NCBI GenBank assembly: GCA_002687715.1 | Contig: NZBC01000277.1 | Coordinates: 1 to 42,262, forward strand | Length of the DNA: 42,262 nucleotides | Direction of reading: 5' to 3' | From: Planctomycetota bacterium | GTDB lineage: Bacteria; Planctomycetota; GCA-002687715 | Notes under the pieces: generated by a model | The model's input: only the letters and a program-made list of their open reading frames with translations | The model's database searches: none | What the model was told of the DNA's origin: nothing | Program-made: the position numbers and the translations under genes | In this document: positions 40,687-42,262 of the stretch, piece after piece | How the letters are laid out: each line of letters starts with the position of its first letter | Position numbering within the stretch: position 1 is the first letter of the stretch

Positions 40687-42262
40687 ATGAAGAGTCGCGA
40701 GAACGCCGCGGGCGAGGCCTGCTTCTTCACGATCACCACCGCCGTGCTTGCAGGGCTGTGCCTCGCCGTTGCGCCGACCGAGGTCCGGGCAATGCAGGAC
40801 GAAGATGTTCTGGAGAACCGGACGTCGCTGGCTTGGATGCGGTTCGACGACGATGGCCGGCAGGAGTACAAGGGAGTCCGATACCGTTGGCTCGGCGACG
40901 GGGACATCACTCTTCACGTCGACGTGGCGCCCGACCCGTCGCACGTCTTCGCGTTTCGTTGGGGCGCCAAGAACGACCAGCGCGACGCTGCGCTGCGGAT
41001 CTGCGGCGAGAAGATCGACCTCCATCACGGCGGCTATGAGGGGTTTCGTTGGTTCATCGTCCCGGTACCGAAGAAGGCGAAGGGAAGCGCCTACACCTTG
41101 CATCTCGTCGCAGGCTCCCGCAGCCCGGCGTTCTTCGCCGAGATCCGCTTGCTCGCACCGGGCGACGTCGGCAGCGTTGCCCTCTCCAGACGATCGCACC
41201 GGATGACCGCGAAGTTCGGGATCCGGACGAGGCCGCATCCCTTCCCGGAGAGGCGAGCCCGCTGGGAGGCCGAGGTTTCCAGGCGCCCTGGAACGTCGGA
41301 CACCGTCGAGGAGCGCCGGTTCCTCCGCGCGGCGACCAACGGCGTTCGCGCGAACGAGCAGTTCTTCCGCTGCCGTCGTTTCGTCGACGGCTGGTTGCGA
41401 CACGCCGATCGGAAGACGGGGCTCATCCCGCGGAATCTCGGTCGCGACAAGGGTATCTGGAACGCCCAGGACGCAGCCGCCGACAACTACCCGTTCATGG
41501 TCCTCACCTGCGCGCTCACCGACCGGCCGATGTTCGAGGGGCGCATGCTCGACATGCTGCGTACCGAGACGCGCCTGACCAGCCGGCTCGGACGGCTGCC
41601 GGACACCTGGTCCTTCGCCAAGCAGGCCTTCCAGTCCGAGAAGCCTGATCTGAGCGGGATCATCTTCGGTGGCTCGGAGTACGTGAAGGACGGGCTCCTA
41701 CCGCTGACCGAATGGCTCGGCCCGAGCCCGTGGTCCGAGCGGATGCTCGGGATCGTCGACGATCTCTGGAAGCACGCACCGATCGAGACTCCCTACGGAC
41801 GCATCCCGTCGACCAACGTCGAGGTCAACGGGGAGATGCTCCAGGCGTTGTCGCGGATCTACTGGATGACCGGCGAGGCACGCTTCTTCGAGTACGCCAA
41901 GCGTCTCGGGGACTACTACCTGCTCGGCGACCACCACCCTACGCGCGACTTCTCGAGCCTGCGTCTGCGGGATCACGGCTGCGAAATCGTCTCCGGTCTC
42001 TCCGAGCTCTACGCGGCGGTCCACTTCGCCGACCCGAAGCGGAAGAAGGCGTATCGCGAGCCGATCCACGCGATCTTCGACCGCATCCTCGAGATCGGGC
42101 GGAACGAGCACGGCCTTCTCTACAACACCATCAACCCGCGAGCGGGAACGACGGGCCGCGGGCTCTGCGACACGTGGGGATACAACTACAACGGCGTGTA
42201 CACGGTCTACCTTCTCGATGGGACCGAGACCTATCGCGACGCGGTGCGCAAGGTGCTGGGCA
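40687..42262 (+). CDS. Exported six-hairpin glycosidase-like protein (3' end outside window)
   Basis: The ATG at 40687 has GGAGGG upstream, and the frame is open for 525 codons to the window edge. The N-terminus MKSRENAAGEACFFTITTA is followed by a hydrophobic core ending near APTEVRA, a probable signal peptide. Residues to about 190 are a beta-rich domain (ITLHVDVAPDPSHVFAFRWG). The rest is helical with repeated pairs such as NAQDAAADNYPFMVLTCALT, VNGEMLQALSRIYWMTGEAR, CEIVSGLSELYAAVHFADP and CDTWGYNYNGVYTVYLLDG. This suggests an (alpha/alpha)6 barrel as in unsaturated-uronyl hydrolases and related glycosidases or epimerases. The family is not firmly recognised and catalytic residues are not assigned. 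Confidence 0.7.
   Translation, partial: MKSRENAAGEACFFTITTAVLAGLCLAVAPTEVRAMQDEDVLENRTSLAWMRFDDDGRQEYKGVRYRWLGDGDITLHVDVAPDPSHVFAFRWGAKNDQRDAALRICGEKIDLHHGGYEGFRWFIVPVPKKAKGSAYTLHLVAGSRSPAFFAEIRLLAPGDVGSVALSRRSHRMTAKFGIRTRPHPFPERRARWEAEVSRRPGTSDTVEERRFLRAATNGVRANEQFFRCRRFVDGWLRHADRKTGLIPRNLGRDKGIWNAQDAAADNYPFMVLTCALTDRPMFEGRMLDMLRTETRLTSRLGRLPDTWSFAKQAFQSEKPDLSGIIFGGSEYVKDGLLPLTEWLGPSPWSERMLGIVDDLWKHAPIETPYGRIPSTNVEVNGEMLQALSRIYWMTGEARFFEYAKRLGDYYLLGDHHPTRDFSSLRLRDHGCEIVSGLSELYAAVHFADPKRKKAYREPIHAIFDRILEIGRNEHGLLYNTINPRAGTTGRGLCDTWGYNYNGVYTVYLLDGTETYRDAVRKVLG

Noticed and set aside
1..42262. CRISPR arrays, rRNA and tRNA genes
   Set aside because: No regularly spaced repeats, tRNA-like T-arm/anticodon patterns or rRNA-like stretches were seen by eye; tRNAscan or Infernal would be decisive.

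Overview
The window is high-GC DNA, densely coding on both strands, with several GTG and TTG starts backed by good Shine-Dalgarno (SD) sequences. Its gene families point to Planctomycetota or a neighbouring PVC-type bacterium. They include exported HzsA-related c-type cytochromes with TolB-like propellers, a DUF1080/propeller/Pirellula-Verrucomicrobium-type heme-domain fusion, a planctomycete-style Ser/Thr kinase with an N-terminal helical region, and a Tat-exported TIM-barrel protein. This assignment is inference; no rRNA or tRNA gene was seen.

Layout. (1) 1-12351: a truncated HzsA-related gene (with HEAT repeats), a divergently transcribed pair of loci (an Nramp-like transporter overlapping a hydroxyacid-oxoacid transhydrogenase, facing an enolase-superfamily dehydratase), then two more HzsA-related genes. 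(2) 12352-17514: a 620-bp regulatory gap with a 32-bp near-perfect palindrome, then a three-gene operon. The first gene looks like a quinol nitric oxide reductase but carries the substitutions described for putative nitric oxide dismutase (Nod). One FeB histidine is Asn, the buried glutamate is Gln, and the quinol-site residues are missing. It is followed by a ferredoxin-like domain fused to a sigma region 4-like HTH, then a Ser/Thr kinase. (3) 17600-27244: three further HzsA-related genes, one with HEAT and discoidin domains and one with three heme motifs. (4) 27295-30134: a corrinoid methyltransferase operon (corrinoid protein, UroD-family methyltransferase, MetH-activation-domain-like protein). 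(5) 30305-32218: a YVTN-propeller diheme cytochrome of the MauG/peroxidase type. (6) 32532-42262: carbohydrate genes (a possible 47-aa small protein, a Tat TIM-barrel isomerase-like protein, a DUF1080-cytochrome fusion, a beta-helix lipoprotein, a DAO-type oxidase, a truncated six-hairpin glycosidase-like protein), with an IS3 transposase remnant and short tandem repeats at 38.8-38.9 kb.

How it may fit together. The centre of interest is the nod-like gene flanked on both sides by six homologues of the hydrazine synthase alpha subunit. In anammox bacteria that subunit family handles NO; Nod converts NO to N2 and O2. The Fe-S/HTH protein and kinase directly behind nod could sense NO or redox state. 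Functional coupling is a hypothesis; the gene order, motifs and substitutions are read directly from the sequence.
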